This document shows positions 1-10,715 of a stretch of DNA of 64,000 nucleotides, one piece after another. Each line of letters opens with the position of its first letter. The first letter of the stretch is position 1. The position numbers and the translations under genes were made by a program. The DNA is from Muricea muricata. Its lineage: Eukaryota; Cnidaria; Anthozoa; Malacalcyonacea; Plexauridae. A model generated the notes under the pieces. That model saw only the letters and a list, made by a program, of their open reading frames with translations. It ran no database searches and was not told the DNA's origin. Location of the stretch: assembly GCA_963855995.1 (NCBI GenBank), contig OY979718.1, forward strand, positions 26,526,282-26,590,281, read 5' to 3'.

Positions 1-22
1 AAACATAATGCACTTCATTTAC

Positions 23-281
23 CTTCAAATGTTCGAAGTTTGTAAGAGCGTAGACGATCGTGTACTTTCTTGAATTTGTGGAATACTATGTAGTACTCCG
101 CAGAATTTAACGATTCATTCAAGGAAACCTTGAATTTACAATTTCCATATTTTTCTATACGTGCAGCTTGCCGATCTTCGCATCCATCGTCAGCTGATCG
201 CTTTGAACATACGGTTATCATGTCGGCGTCACAGTAATAAGTTTCGTATAGGATTACGATCCACTCTTTAATGGTGCTGTT
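23..281 (-). CDS. Internal exon of an unidentified minus-strand gene, possibly receptor ectodomain
   Basis: An 86-codon open stretch lies between an acceptor (atttatcag, exon starting at 281) and a donor (GAAG then gtaaat, exon ending at 23), phase 0 in and phase 1 out. It is cysteine-bearing and reads like beta-strand extracellular sequence (YYCDADMITVC near its start, SAEYYIVFHKF near its end), similar in feel to the fibronectin-like exons of the receptor gene at 47.7-57.6 kb. No domain is diagnostic. The rest of the gene would continue beyond the left edge, and upstream exons were not located. An exon of a second cytokine-receptor-like gene is one possibility; a chance open frame is another. 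Confidence 0.4.
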
Positions 282-1614
282 CTGATAAATATTTTCTTTG
301 TAAGTGGAGTTGATGCCTCCACGATCTAAAAATTAAAAATCATACTTGGCTGCCTACACTGTCGTATAGAATGCTCTCGACTGTTTGCAAGGTATAAGGT
401 ATATGGAGGAGTATTTTCAGGCAGTATCGTAGCGAGCCCAGGATTTAGCCCAGCGAGGCAAATAATTCTGCTTCCACTTACTGTAAAATATCTCAACCAG
501 TTATATTAAGAAATGAATAAGCATAGGTTGTAATGCGATGCGAGTACAACTTGGGGTTAATTGTACGAGTGATGTTTGGTAATGTTGCCAAAATTGGAGG
601 TGTTGCCGTGACAATATTACACAGCTCGAGTGTTTAAAGCTTTTGAGAAATTTAATCAAGGTCTTTTGGAAGACAATTTTACATGTAAACATCATAGTTT
701 CTCTTTAAACTAAAATTTTAGAGCCTTTTTTCATCCAGTTATTAACTGTGTTTTGCCTCAAGTCAGATGGCGCAGTTCCGTTTAAATTGTTGAAATACCT
801 TTTCACCATTTTCTCCGTTTTGATATTATTAACTGTACTGCTATACAATTAATGAAGCAATGCGCCTCTTAACCAATCAGCATCCAGTAATGTTGTCATG
901 ATAATAATAATTATGATAATAATTTATAGTCGCAACAGGCATATCAAAACTAAATTGTGAGGCTAGTTACGCCCCTGCTTCAAGCATTTTTAACAAAATA
1001 ATTTTTGGCCGCATTTAGCGCAAGTATTCCTTAAGCACGCGACGGTCGCTATAGCTTATGAAACCCGGACTGGACTTGCACTCCATGGCTGGACTGAACT
1101 TGTAAAGCAAAGACGTGAAATAAATTCCAGTAACTAATTACAATAGCCGACATTGCGCACCCGATTAGTGCATTTGACGCCGGCTATATAGCAGCATAGA
1201 TGTTTATTCCGCAAAAAGAGAGGGGGGAGGGGTGCAGGGTGGTGCTATCCGCAAGTATTAGTTATGACACTCCGAAACGAATTGTTTACTCTTCTAAAAC
1301 AATTTTCCCTCCCTATATTTTCGTTATAAAAAATAGAGTTGATTATCGTATAAGTATTCTATCCATATCGCTTTAACCATATTATGTGGCTCCCGTGTAC
1401 ACGCAAAGAACTTTCGGAATTCTTAGAAAACGACTGGCCTAGATTAAGCTATATTCTCAAAGTGAAGAAGTTAGAGAGGCAGAAAACAAAGAACCTCCCC
1501 CCCAAAAAAAAATATGGCGCCACCATTTAACTCGAAAAACGTTGGAATGCTAACTTGAGGGGGGGGGGATTTCAAGGCTTTTTGTAATTATTTTTGAAAA
1601 ATACACATTTTATT
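282..1614. other. No gene recognised; simple G/C runs
   Basis: No convincing coding frame, RNA gene or terminal repeat was seen. Near the right side, a C7 run at about 1497 and a G10 run at about 1559 flank roughly 60 bases and could pair. A purine-rich G tract lies near 1220. Confidence 0.5.
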
Positions 1615-2993
1615 TCATTGGCAATTTTTTAAATTTTTACCTCTTATATCGTAAAACATAGTGTCATTATCTGTTTTGAGCTGATGTAGTGATTGTATTT
1701 CTTGTTTTGTAATGTTGGAACATGAGGGGTTGGTAGTTATCTGATAATTAGTCTTGATGTCATAATAAACATTAGAGATGTATTCCTGAAGGTTGCTATT
1801 GTCTGGTATTGGTGCTGTGAAGTTTGTGGGGAGTTTGAACGGGTGTTTCGTATTTCTTGTGGTGTGTCCAAAAAGATATTTATTGTACATATTTCTTCTG
1901 TATTTTAGGAAGGATTCATAAATGTTGTTGTATGGAGCTGGTTTAGGGGTGGGGATATAGTTGAGTCCTTTGGATAGTGCCGTTACTGTATGGGGGGAGA
2001 GTCTTTTATTAGACAGATTAATGATTGTTTTATTTTGCATGTTGTGGTGTATTTTTTTGTGTATTTTGTTTTTGCTGAGAAATCTGTTGTTGTTATTATT
2101 ACGTCGGGATCTAGTAAAAGTTAGCATTGTTCTTTTGTTGTAGTTATTGGGGTAGGTGTAGTTAGTGTTAGTATTAGTGATCTGGGTCACTTCTTGTGCT
2201 TGGGTGCTTTGTGATTGAGAAAATTTTGTATTTGTGACTGTATGTTATGTGTGACTTGTGGTGATATATTATTTATAGATCTGTTAGTGGGTGTATTATG
2301 TTTGTGTGCTAGAGTTAAGTGTGCCTGTGTTCCAGAGTTGTTTTGCTGTGAGGTTAAGCTGTGGGGCAGGGGGTTCCTGGGTTGATGTGGGAGGGGAGGT
2401 ATGCGTAATTTCGGCATATGTGTAGGTGTGTTCAGACCTGTGTTTAATCGTGTCATCTGGTGAGTTGTGTTAATTTGCATTAGTGGCGTGAGTGCAACCT
2501 GTTGTGTTGTAGGTGTAGATGTGCTCGCTATATGTTGTTGTTTGTTGTGGGAAAGTAGTTGACGGGAATCTATAGTGGGAGCATGTGTGTGCCTATTCGT
2601 GGGTGGTGGTGGAAGTTGTGCGCCTCTTGATAATGGTGTGCCCAAATCTACTGTAGATTTTGTGGTGCTGTAGGGGAAGGTTGGTGTCTTTAGGTTATAA
2701 GTAGTTATTGCGGGTGTGATGTGTCCTTGTTGGTCTTGGCTTCTCGTGGTGTGTTTTGGTTGTCTATTGTTAATTCTTTTTATGCGTTTTGTAGTTTTTT
2801 TCTGTGCATTGATCAGTGCTCGTTCTGTGTATTTGAGAAACAGTGAATCTGTTTTCCCAATAATTTGTTGTGCTAAGTCTTCATTGCATTTTAATTTTAG
2901 TTGTTGTGTCCTGTGTTGGAGTTTGTGCTTTGTGTCATTAATGCAGTGTTTGTGGTGGTCAATAGTGATGTTCAGTAGTTCGAAGGAGGCACA
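1615..2993 (-). pseudogene. Penelope-like retroelement, N-terminal part of the polyprotein
   Basis: The minus strand is open from 2993 to a TGA at 2187, encoding a helical, lysine-rich then proline/threonine-rich region. A second frame, offset by one base, continues from about 2190 to 1615. The second frame contains INLSNKRLSPHTVTALSKGL followed by YIPTPKP, then SNITKQEIQSLHQLKTDND. This order matches the conserved stretch just upstream of the reverse transcriptase in Penelope-like elements. The frame stops where the family's KPADKG motif would be expected, so the reverse transcriptase and endonuclease are absent. The frame break, the lack of an ATG in the upstream frame and the truncation mark it as dead. 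Family assignment rests on remembered motif order. Confidence 0.6.
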
Positions 2994-3255
2994 TTAATCT
3001 CAGATGAATCCAAATGGCGCTTACCTAAGTTACCTCGAGTCACTATATACATATAATAATCTACAAACCAACACACATTATAACCAAACATTTAGAACAA
3101 CTTACCTATAATATCAAATATTTTAACGCAATGATAGGACTGCACGGTGGCCCACAAATGCAACAGAGATATTAAGTGAAACATAAAAATATTGAAACAA
3201 ACCGCTTTACAAAACTCCTCAGACGTTATTTATTATCAAGTACGAAAATATTAGT

Positions 3256-3285
3256 GTTCAACAGGGATTTATCAAGCGAACAGAT
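3256..3285. repeat. Minisatellite-like flank of the MULE insertion, left side
   Basis: This stretch (caacagggatttatcaagcg) resembles the roughly 19-bp repeat found on the other side of the MULE at 10141-10239 (gccaacagagattta-type units). The MULE therefore appears to have inserted into a short tandem repeat. The last nine bases, 3277-3285, form the left target-site duplication. Confidence 0.55.
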
Positions 3286-3327
3286 GGTTAGCACTATTTT
3301 CCATCCAGCAAACCGCCCTATCAATTT
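3286..3327 (+). repeat. Left terminal inverted repeat of the MULE
   Basis: All 42 bases match the reverse complement of 10081-10122. Identity ends abruptly after CAATTT. The flanking nonamer is duplicated at the other end. Confidence 0.92.
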
Positions 3328-3654
3328 ACGCGCAGAGCCTAAGTCCTAAGTACTTCTTAAATATTCTAAATGGAAGTCACTCCAATTTCCGCGGCAAAAT
3401 TAACACTTTCAAGCAATTTGTAAATTTGGCGCGTTCGTCGTCTGCTGTAGTGCGTTGAATATACAAATTACAACAAGAAAAAGGTTTTAGTCTGCATTAC
3501 TTTGCTAATTTCGCTTTGAATAGCAACTTTAATTGCTAAACACACTGGTAACTATCTAAAACTGGCGAACTCAACGGGTTTTGACGTTGAAATTTCAAAT
3601 ACATTTGGATATGTATTGCGAGAAGCCTCCGTCGATAATGTTATTCGTGCTTGG

Positions 3655-6600
3655 GAGCTACAAACTATGGCTTCGTTCACTTGTTGGAAAAAGCAAAAAA
3701 ATTTGGGGCACGCAGGTAAATATATTCTTGTAATACCAGTTTAGTTTTGCGGAAACACCACGTAATTTGCATTATTAGCACTGATGAAGATCCGAGCTTA
3801 TGGATCGAACGCTTTGCAATGATAAATTTAAGTGGTGTTTCCACAAAACTAAACTAGTAACACATGCTAGTCGACGTCAAAAAACATACTAGAATGTAAC
3901 TGTTACGCTCTCGATGAGGGCGGGGGGGGGGGTCATAGCGTTACAATCTACAATTTTTCAGAAATTTATTTCAACATGCTTTAGACCCACTTTCAACTGC
4001 ACATAAGATATGGTGGTGTGATAAAACACTGGCATATGATGGTATCCCATACATAATTTTGGGAACAAAAGTATTTGACTGCGCGCAGGGAAAGGATAGG
4101 AAAGAGGAGATAAAGAGAAAAAAGAAACTCATGAGACGGGTATGTATTATTTTCTTCGAATTTACCAAATCAGTTTACGTGTTTTCTATGTGAGTTTATT
4201 ACACGTTGCTGTGATATTGTATTCTAGTTAGAACAAGGAACACGGATACGCAGTTAAATCCCGAAACCTGGTCCAGAATACGAAAAAGATAGGATGTTCC
4301 GCCCAGATCGTTGTTCGGGAGATAATGAAATATCCAGAGTATAAAGTAAGAAACAATTTATCTATAAATACTAACAAAACGCGCATATAAGTACCTAAGC
4401 GACGACTTTGTAGGACAGTACCGAACCCTTTACTATCTCCAACAAATTAAATATTTTTGTTAATTAGATCAACTCAGATACCCCAAAACGAAGACGAAAT
4501 GCGTCAGAAAAGTTAAGAAATGCCTTAAGTGAAGAAAAAGTTGGTGGAGAACGACGATTCTATATCAGCCTCCCAACTGAACATGACAAACACGCCGTCG
4601 GAGAGGTTGGTATTGCTTATTAAACATCTATTTTAAAAAATTCAGTATTTTTGCAGCACTTTTATATTCTTAAGGGAATCGCAATACAGCAAAGAGTTGA
4701 TTCGCAAATTATTGAAAAAATCGGCGAACTTGTTAATGCGGGTGTTACGTCGGTGAACGAAATGAGAAGACACTTAAATGAGTACGTGCGGCGTGAGTTG
4801 TTTGGTGAAGGAAACTTGCCAGCACGGACAAATAGACGATTTTTCCCAACTAAGAAAGATATTCTTAATCATATGTATCGTGCTACGGTAAAAAACCGCT
4901 TCTCAAATTGCGACCAAGTTAATGTATCGAAATTGGTGGACAAATGGCTTCGTGAACAACCGCGCGACAAAATCTACTTTCGACCGTACGCAGACGTGGC
5001 AGAACCTGATCTCGACTCTGAAGATGATGAAACTATTGATGCAGATACAGACGATGAAGACGAAGATGTTAAAATAACAACGAAATGCTCGCGACAAACT
5101 ATGATGTTCGTTCACCAAACGCATTGGCAAAGTCGACTACTGAGAACATATGGCAATGACATTTGCTTGCTGGATGCTACCTACAAAACAACGAGGTATG
5201 CACTGCCGCTGTTCTTTTTAGCTGTGAGGACAAATGTGGACTACCAAGTTGTTGGTTCATTCGCTGTACAGGATGAGTCAACAGATACAATTAAGGAAGC
5301 TATTGGAATTTTGAAGAAATGGAATCCAACATGGAAACCGAAGTTTTTTATGACGGACTGTTGTCAAGAAGAGATTAATGCAATAGAAGAGCAATTTGAA
5401 GGTAAAAGTAATTCGAAATTTCGAAATTTTTTATGTAACAAAAACAGATAGATGTTATGGTATTCAAATGAAATATATAACAGTGTATTTAAACTTTTGG
5501 GCAGTCACTGTATAGACAGAGAGAAACGTATAATCGTGCAAAATACCTCTACACTTACCACTACAGCCTGTTTCATCCAAGAGAAATCTTCAGGTGATAG
5601 GTCCACCACCTACAACCTTTCACCTACCACCTGGTATAGGTCTACCACCTGAAGATTCCCCTTTGATGAAACAGGTTGTAGTGGTAATATGACTTAGTTG
5701 GCATAGTAGAACTATTTGTTGTAGATTGCCATGTTTATGTGTGTGATTTTCATCGAGAGCAAGCCTGGGAGAGATGGGTTAGTAAAAAGGACAACGGAGT
5801 GTGGATGGAGAAGGAAATCTTGCTTTGCCACTTACGCAGAATAGCTAGGGCTGAAACTTTCCTGAAATATAACCAGGCAGTGGATGCTCTGAAAGCACTT
5901 ACAATGTGGAAAGAAAACAAGAAACCAAGAAACTGGTTAACCAATACATGGTTAAATATGAGTAAGGTACTGTACATGCATATACTTTAATTAATCTCTC
6001 AAATTTAGTCAATGTATCATGCAAGCTTTTCAACAAGTGCACTTGCCATAGAAAAATTGCCAAAGTCGCGTGTACAGACGAGCAAATAAAACTTGCCACA
6101 CAATAATTTGTCACAGAAAACTTGTTAGTCTGTAAGGGGCTTTATGTATTGTTTCTTAGAGATGGGCTGTTGCATTTCGGCATGAAGGTTTCAACGTAAA
6201 GGTAACTACGAACAACGGTTTGGAGAGGCAAAATCAAGTGTTCAAGAGTACTTATCTCCTGGGACACAAATCGAAAAGTTTGAGTGCTATGTTAACAGTT
6301 TTAATTCATCAGTACCTTCCAGATAACTACAACAGGTATAAATTGAGTAACAAATTTATATGCAAAGAGTTTTTGCAGTGTTGAAACTAATGTGTCTGTC
6401 ACTAGTTCCACACGATTTTCCACTGAAAATCCACCCTTAAAATATATATAATCGTTCAAAACCAAATGCTGCATACATTCATATAATCCGGCATTTATTG
6501 TGATTTAAAATGACTCTTTTGATTGTAGTTCTAAATTTTAGGTATGTGGAGTTAAATACGAGATACAACAGTTCATATCGAGCTTACAGCCAAGAGATTC

Positions 6601-8369
6601 CAAACTTTTTGGTTAACAGGCCACGAGAACTTGTAACCCATTGTATGAAAAGGCTAGAAGCGGGGAGAAGCATTTCAAGAGGTGATATTTTGATGTCTGA
6701 TAATGAAAATGGATGTTTTCAAATTAAAAGTCAAAGCAAGAACCAAACATACAACGTAAACTTTGGTAGCGATGCTAAAATGCCACATTGCGATTGCTTA
6801 GACTGGAGAAACAACTACCTTCCTTGCAAGCATTTTTTATCCATTTTCTTCCACTTTCCAAAATGGAATTGGGAACGTTTGCCATCACAGTATAAAGATT
6901 CACCTTTATTGACCTTGGATAGTCATCTCGTTCAACCATTTAAATCCAGCGATGAAAACAGAATGGGTTCACTCGCCGAAGATAAAACTTTAGCTGAGCA
7001 TCGCCATCATTTGCCTGAAAACCAACAAGAAAGTAAAATTTTACCTTTACAAACAAAGAAGCTGTCCGCTAAAAGCGAAGGTGCGAAAGTAAGGGAATTG
7101 ATCAACCGAATACGATCTTTAACATTCTTAGTTGATGACACAAAAGCCATGAATACTTTGTACTTAACATTGAAAGATGCAATGGAGGAATTTAAAAAGC
7201 ACACAATCTCAGAAGACGGTATTGACCTTGAAGTGAAACCAACAGCCAAAGTAAAACCAGAGAAGTGTACTGATTCATACCACAAATGTGACATAAACCA
7301 AAGACGTGATCATGATAAAAACGGTGCTGTACACACACTGCCTAGCTCCAAAACTAAGCACAAATATAGTGGTAGAGTTGGCGAGGTAGCTGCCACAATG
7401 AAGAAAATGTACAAAGTCTCGAACAGTGTGAATGACTTATTCATTGACGAAAATGATCAGGACAGAATAGCAAGTAAGTCCAGAAAAGAACGAGAAGTCG
7501 AGCAAATGGATGTCGACCTTACAACAAAAGTTTCACCAGGCAGCAGCAATATTGATGACAGCGTTTCCCAACCATCAGATGTCGAATTTGTGAAAGAAAG
7601 TGTTGGTTGCACATCTAAAAGAAAGAAAAGAACATTAGAAAAAGATGACGTAAGCTCAATCAAAAATGGAGAAATGCTCACAGACAATGCAATCAACATC
7701 GCCCAAAACATACTGCATCATCAATATCCCTTAACAGGCGGCCTTGAAGATACCGTATTAGGTCCTTGTTTAAACTTCTCAGTTGCGAGAGGCGAGTTTG
7801 TCCAAATCCTGCATGATGGATCACTACACTGGGTATGTGTCTCCAATGTTGGCTGTACAGAACCCGGTTCAGTGAATGTGTACGACAGCCTGAATAATGG
7901 GAATATCGCGTTGCATATTAAAAAACAAGTGGCTAGTATGCTCTTCCATCCTCATGCAATGATAAAATTCCATGTCAAAGAAGTTCAACAACAGGAGAAT
8001 TCAGTTGACTGTGGTGTATTCGCTGTTGCTTATGCAACATCAATTCTTCATGGCCAAAATCCCGAGGAAATGGTGTATGATGCCGAAAAGCTTCGTCAAT
8101 ACTTATTAACATGCATCGGGAGAGGGAAGATCACGCCATTTCCGTTAACAAGTGGAAAGCCTAAGAAGAGTAAGAAAAAAACCATTAAAGTAAAGTTGTT
8201 TTGTAGTTGCAGGATGCCTTGGGATGCAACTGACAAAGCATTGCCAGACAAACAAATGGCACAGTGTGATTCATGTAAGCAATGGTTTCACCGTTCATGT
8301 GAAATTATTCCTGAACTTGTTTTCAGCACCAATTGCCATTGGGAATGCAAAACCTGTTCAAACACATAA
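3655..8369 (+). CDS. MULE transposase with SWIM, Ulp1-type protease and PHD domains
   Basis: Proposed exons: about 3655-3715, 3962-4139, 4232-4345, 4468-4605, 4657-5401, 5725-5966, 6160-6335, 6542-8369. All introns are GT-AG (the shortest is 51 bp) and every junction keeps frame, giving about 1160 residues; the first exon and start codon are uncertain. Exons 2-4 encode an N-terminal region with KIWWCDKTLAYDGIPYIILG and KKIGCSAQIVVREIM, resembling CaRF/FAR1-type DNA-binding segments. Exons 5-6 hold the DDE core: Asp in LLDATYKT (about residue 336), Asp in FMTDCCQEE (about 397) and the C-x2-H motif CDFH followed by a Glu. A SWIM finger (CDC...CKH) sits near 634-648. A C48 protease domain near 930-1090 shows His in LHW, Asp in VYDS, Gln in EVQQQE and Cys in DCGVF. 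A C-terminal PHD finger (CSC...CDSC...H...C...WECKTC) ends the protein. No stop or frameshift is seen. Confidence 0.88.
3737..3856. mobile_element. Small hairpin element (MITE) in the first transposase intron
   Basis: The 25-26 bp ends are inverted copies: AGTTTAGTTTTGCGGAAACA and following bases on the left, the complement of AGTTTAGTTTTGTGGAAACA on the right. The centre contains CTGATGA, a short GATCC/GGATC stem and GAA, loosely like a hammerhead ribozyme core. No coding capacity. It lies wholly inside intron 3716-3961. Confidence 0.65.
5558..5684. mobile_element. MITE with TA target duplication in a transposase intron
   Basis: This 127-bp near-palindrome has ends CCACTACAGCCTGTTTCAT and ATGAAACAGGTTGTAGTGG, with TA directly outside on both sides (5556-5557 and 5685-5686). 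A TA duplication is typical of Tc1/mariner-mobilised MITEs. It sits in intron 5402-5724 and so does not interrupt coding sequence. Confidence 0.75.
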
Positions 8370-10080
8370 AAGACTGCTACTTTATGTGTGTGTGATTGCA
8401 TTAATGTGCAGAATCTTGGCTACCCAGCCATCCAGCTGTCATTTGACAGCCAAATTAAAATTTAGATGGTCGATGAAGGGTTTTGTATAGTACCCCTTCT
8501 GTGTAGATGGCTAACAAGAACTGTAAGGCACCTTTGATTATTTTAGCGCTCCAACAGAATATTTTGACCAAAATAATGGTATTGCTAAAATTCAAGAACA
8601 ATCAAAACTAACATGCACTCACAATCACCAACAATTTTATTATGTGCTAATCACATTGGTAGGGTCACCATAGCACTTTTGCATTCTAAGTGGGTCATTA
8701 CTGTTTTGATTCCCTAGATGACAAGTATCTACTTTCACAATGTACAAGTAAAGTCGTGGACTTCGACCCTGAGTTAATGAATCTACGGTATAATTAGGAA
8801 TTGAGAGTTGGGTTTTCCAGTTTTCTTACATAAATATTTTATGACAATAATTAAATTAGTCATTATGTGTAAATAACTAACCATGAATCCTGACTGGTGG
8901 TTTATTTTTGTCATTCAAAGTTCAACATATTATAACAAAAAAGTATTCATATATAAAATATTTTTCTTGAAAAATTGGAATTGTGTATAGTTGTATTAAT
9001 AGTGTCATTTAAACTGAAGTAATGTAAACAACAAAACTGATGGAACTTGCAATTCATCCTTAATATCTGCGTATCTGTGAATGTTCTTTATTAATATCTA
9101 TTGAAACCAAATTTTGTTGGAAGTTGCTGCAATTTTGTTACTTGTATTACTACATATTGTTAATATGCAAATGGATATACTTTTAAAATATAAAAACAAG
9201 GGTCTGTTACGATAAAACAGCATAAAGTGGCTAGAAAATAGATGGGACTACTCAAGCTGGAACTTTTGAAGTTTGTGTCCCTGTACATGTCACATTAGAC
9301 AAGTCTTTTTTGGTCAAATTCTTATAGAGCCCCGTTCAAACTGGCTGGTCACGGCCAGTAAACTTAACAAAAATAGGGCACCCTACTGCCCATTCCATAC
9401 ACTATGATGATGTACCCATTTTTACATTCAAATACATAAAGTGATTTTTGCACATGTTAAATTATTACACAAAGTGCATGTTCAGTGGCCAGCCAACAAT
9501 CTAGATATATTAAAACATATACCTTGACTAGTCTAAAGTATTTTAATCACAAGGTTCCAACTATCTGAAATGTTTCCCTTGATTAATTGGCAAGTACATG
9601 CATATAGCTATAGCAGCTCATAATTATATGCTGTACAACTCCACTCCCTGTTCAGTGGTTACCTACTTACCTTGATCAATAATAATTAAACTGGTAGCTG
9701 GTTTACTAAAATAAGGTCTAAATATCTATTTGCTTTGTTTTTAGTGTAATTGCTTTTATTCCTTTTAATATACTTTAGGCATATGTCTTTAAAAATTCAT
9801 AAATACTATGTGCATACAGCATACTGACGCTAATTCTGGCAAAAATTATTATCTAAAGAGATAATGGTTAATTTAACACTTATTGTCTGCAATCAACATT
9901 CAATAATAAAAAAATACAATTAATACATACCTCAGTGATACACACTCTCTGGCTTTGTCATTTACATATACATATAGCTCATAGATGTAGCTACGAATTT
10001 CCTCCGCCATATTTAATATATGTCGTCAAAATGGTGTAATTTATGCATAATTAAAATTACTATATTTAATTTACATTACA
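8370..10080. other. 3' non-coding part of the MULE
   Basis: Between the transposase stop codon and the right terminal repeat there is 1.7 kb of AT-rich sequence with no convincing exon, RNA gene or internal inverted repeat. It probably holds the 3' untranslated region and subterminal sequence. Confidence 0.5.
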
Positions 10081-10122
10081 AAATTGATAGGGCGGTTTGC
10101 TGGATGGAAAATAGTGCTAACC
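10081..10122 (-). repeat. Right terminal inverted repeat of the MULE
   Basis: Exact reverse complement of the 42-bp left end. It is followed by CGAACGGAT (10123-10131), the right copy of the target-site duplication. Confidence 0.92.
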
Positions 10123-10140
10123 CGAACGGATATCCATTCA

Positions 10141-10239
10141 GCCAGCAGCGATTTATTATGCCAACACTACAGAGATTTATTATGCCAACAGAGATCATTA
10201 AGCCAACCGAGATTTATTAAGCCAACAGGGATTGGATCA
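10141..10239. repeat. About 19-bp minisatellite at the left edge of the array
   Basis: About five imperfect copies of a gccaacagagatttatta-type motif lie here, with one copy lengthened by a few bases. The last two copies are also the first bases of the 5.4-kb unit, so the array begins inside this minisatellite. A degenerate copy lies left of the MULE at 3256-3285. Confidence 0.7.
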
Positions 10240-10574
10240 ATTTAAGTTAAAGCCCCCCCTATGCATTGGGTGGCGTATATTTAAATAACAAAATTTCGCG
10301 TTTAAATATACGCCCCCCCCCCCCCCCCCTTTAAACAAGCGTTAATTTCCGTATTATCGTTCGTATTTGTTTTGAAATTGCATATACTCATATTTAACGA
10401 AACTGGAAGGAGATACTTTATATATAAAATAACAAATTTCAGTATTGCACATTGTTTTAACAGGCTTGTTTTCACACCTTTCGTATATTGTTTTAAAGGC
10501 CGGATTAACAGTGGTAACTCAGCCATTATAAGATAATGTGTCAGATTCTCAAATCAAACATACGATACATATAT

Positions 10575-10715
10575 GTTATTTACCGGATGGGAGGTCCGTA
10601 CAGGAAAAATATTTTGTCGAGGTCTCAAAAACGGGCCGAGGCCGAAGGCCAAGAGACGTTTTTGAGACCGAGACAAAATATTTTTCAGTACGGACCGACC
10701 TAAACGGTAAATAAC
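10575..10715. mobile_element. Hairpin MITE A of the array unit
   Basis: A palindrome with arms of about 57 bp: GTTATTTACCGG at the left end, CGGTAAATAAC at the right, and GAGGTCTCAAAAAC facing GTTTTTGAGACC around a GGCCGAAGGCC-containing loop. Other copies: 16009-16149, 21444-21584, 26885-27025, 34095-34235 and 39536-39676. No coding capacity and no clear target duplication. Confidence 0.75.

Larger units (their letters stand above)
3286..10122 (+). mobile_element. Full-length Mutator-like (MULE) DNA transposon
   Basis: The element is 6837 bp. Its ends are perfect 42-bp inverted repeats (3286-3327 and 10081-10122) starting GGTTAGCACTATTTTCCATC. It is flanked by nine-base direct repeats CGAACAGAT (3277-3285) and CGAACGGAT (10123-10131) with one mismatch; a 9-bp duplication is the hallmark of the Mutator superfamily. 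Inside lies a multi-exon transposase gene whose exons all join in frame. Perfect terminal repeats and an open transposase suggest recent mobility, while the single TSD mismatch suggests some age. The host DNA on both sides is a short tandem repeat. Confidence 0.9.

Noticed and set aside
1961-2997. Plus-strand hydrophobic open frames over the Penelope-like fragment
   Set aside because: They are the opposite-strand shadow of a Thr/Asn/Pro-rich minus-strand coding region.
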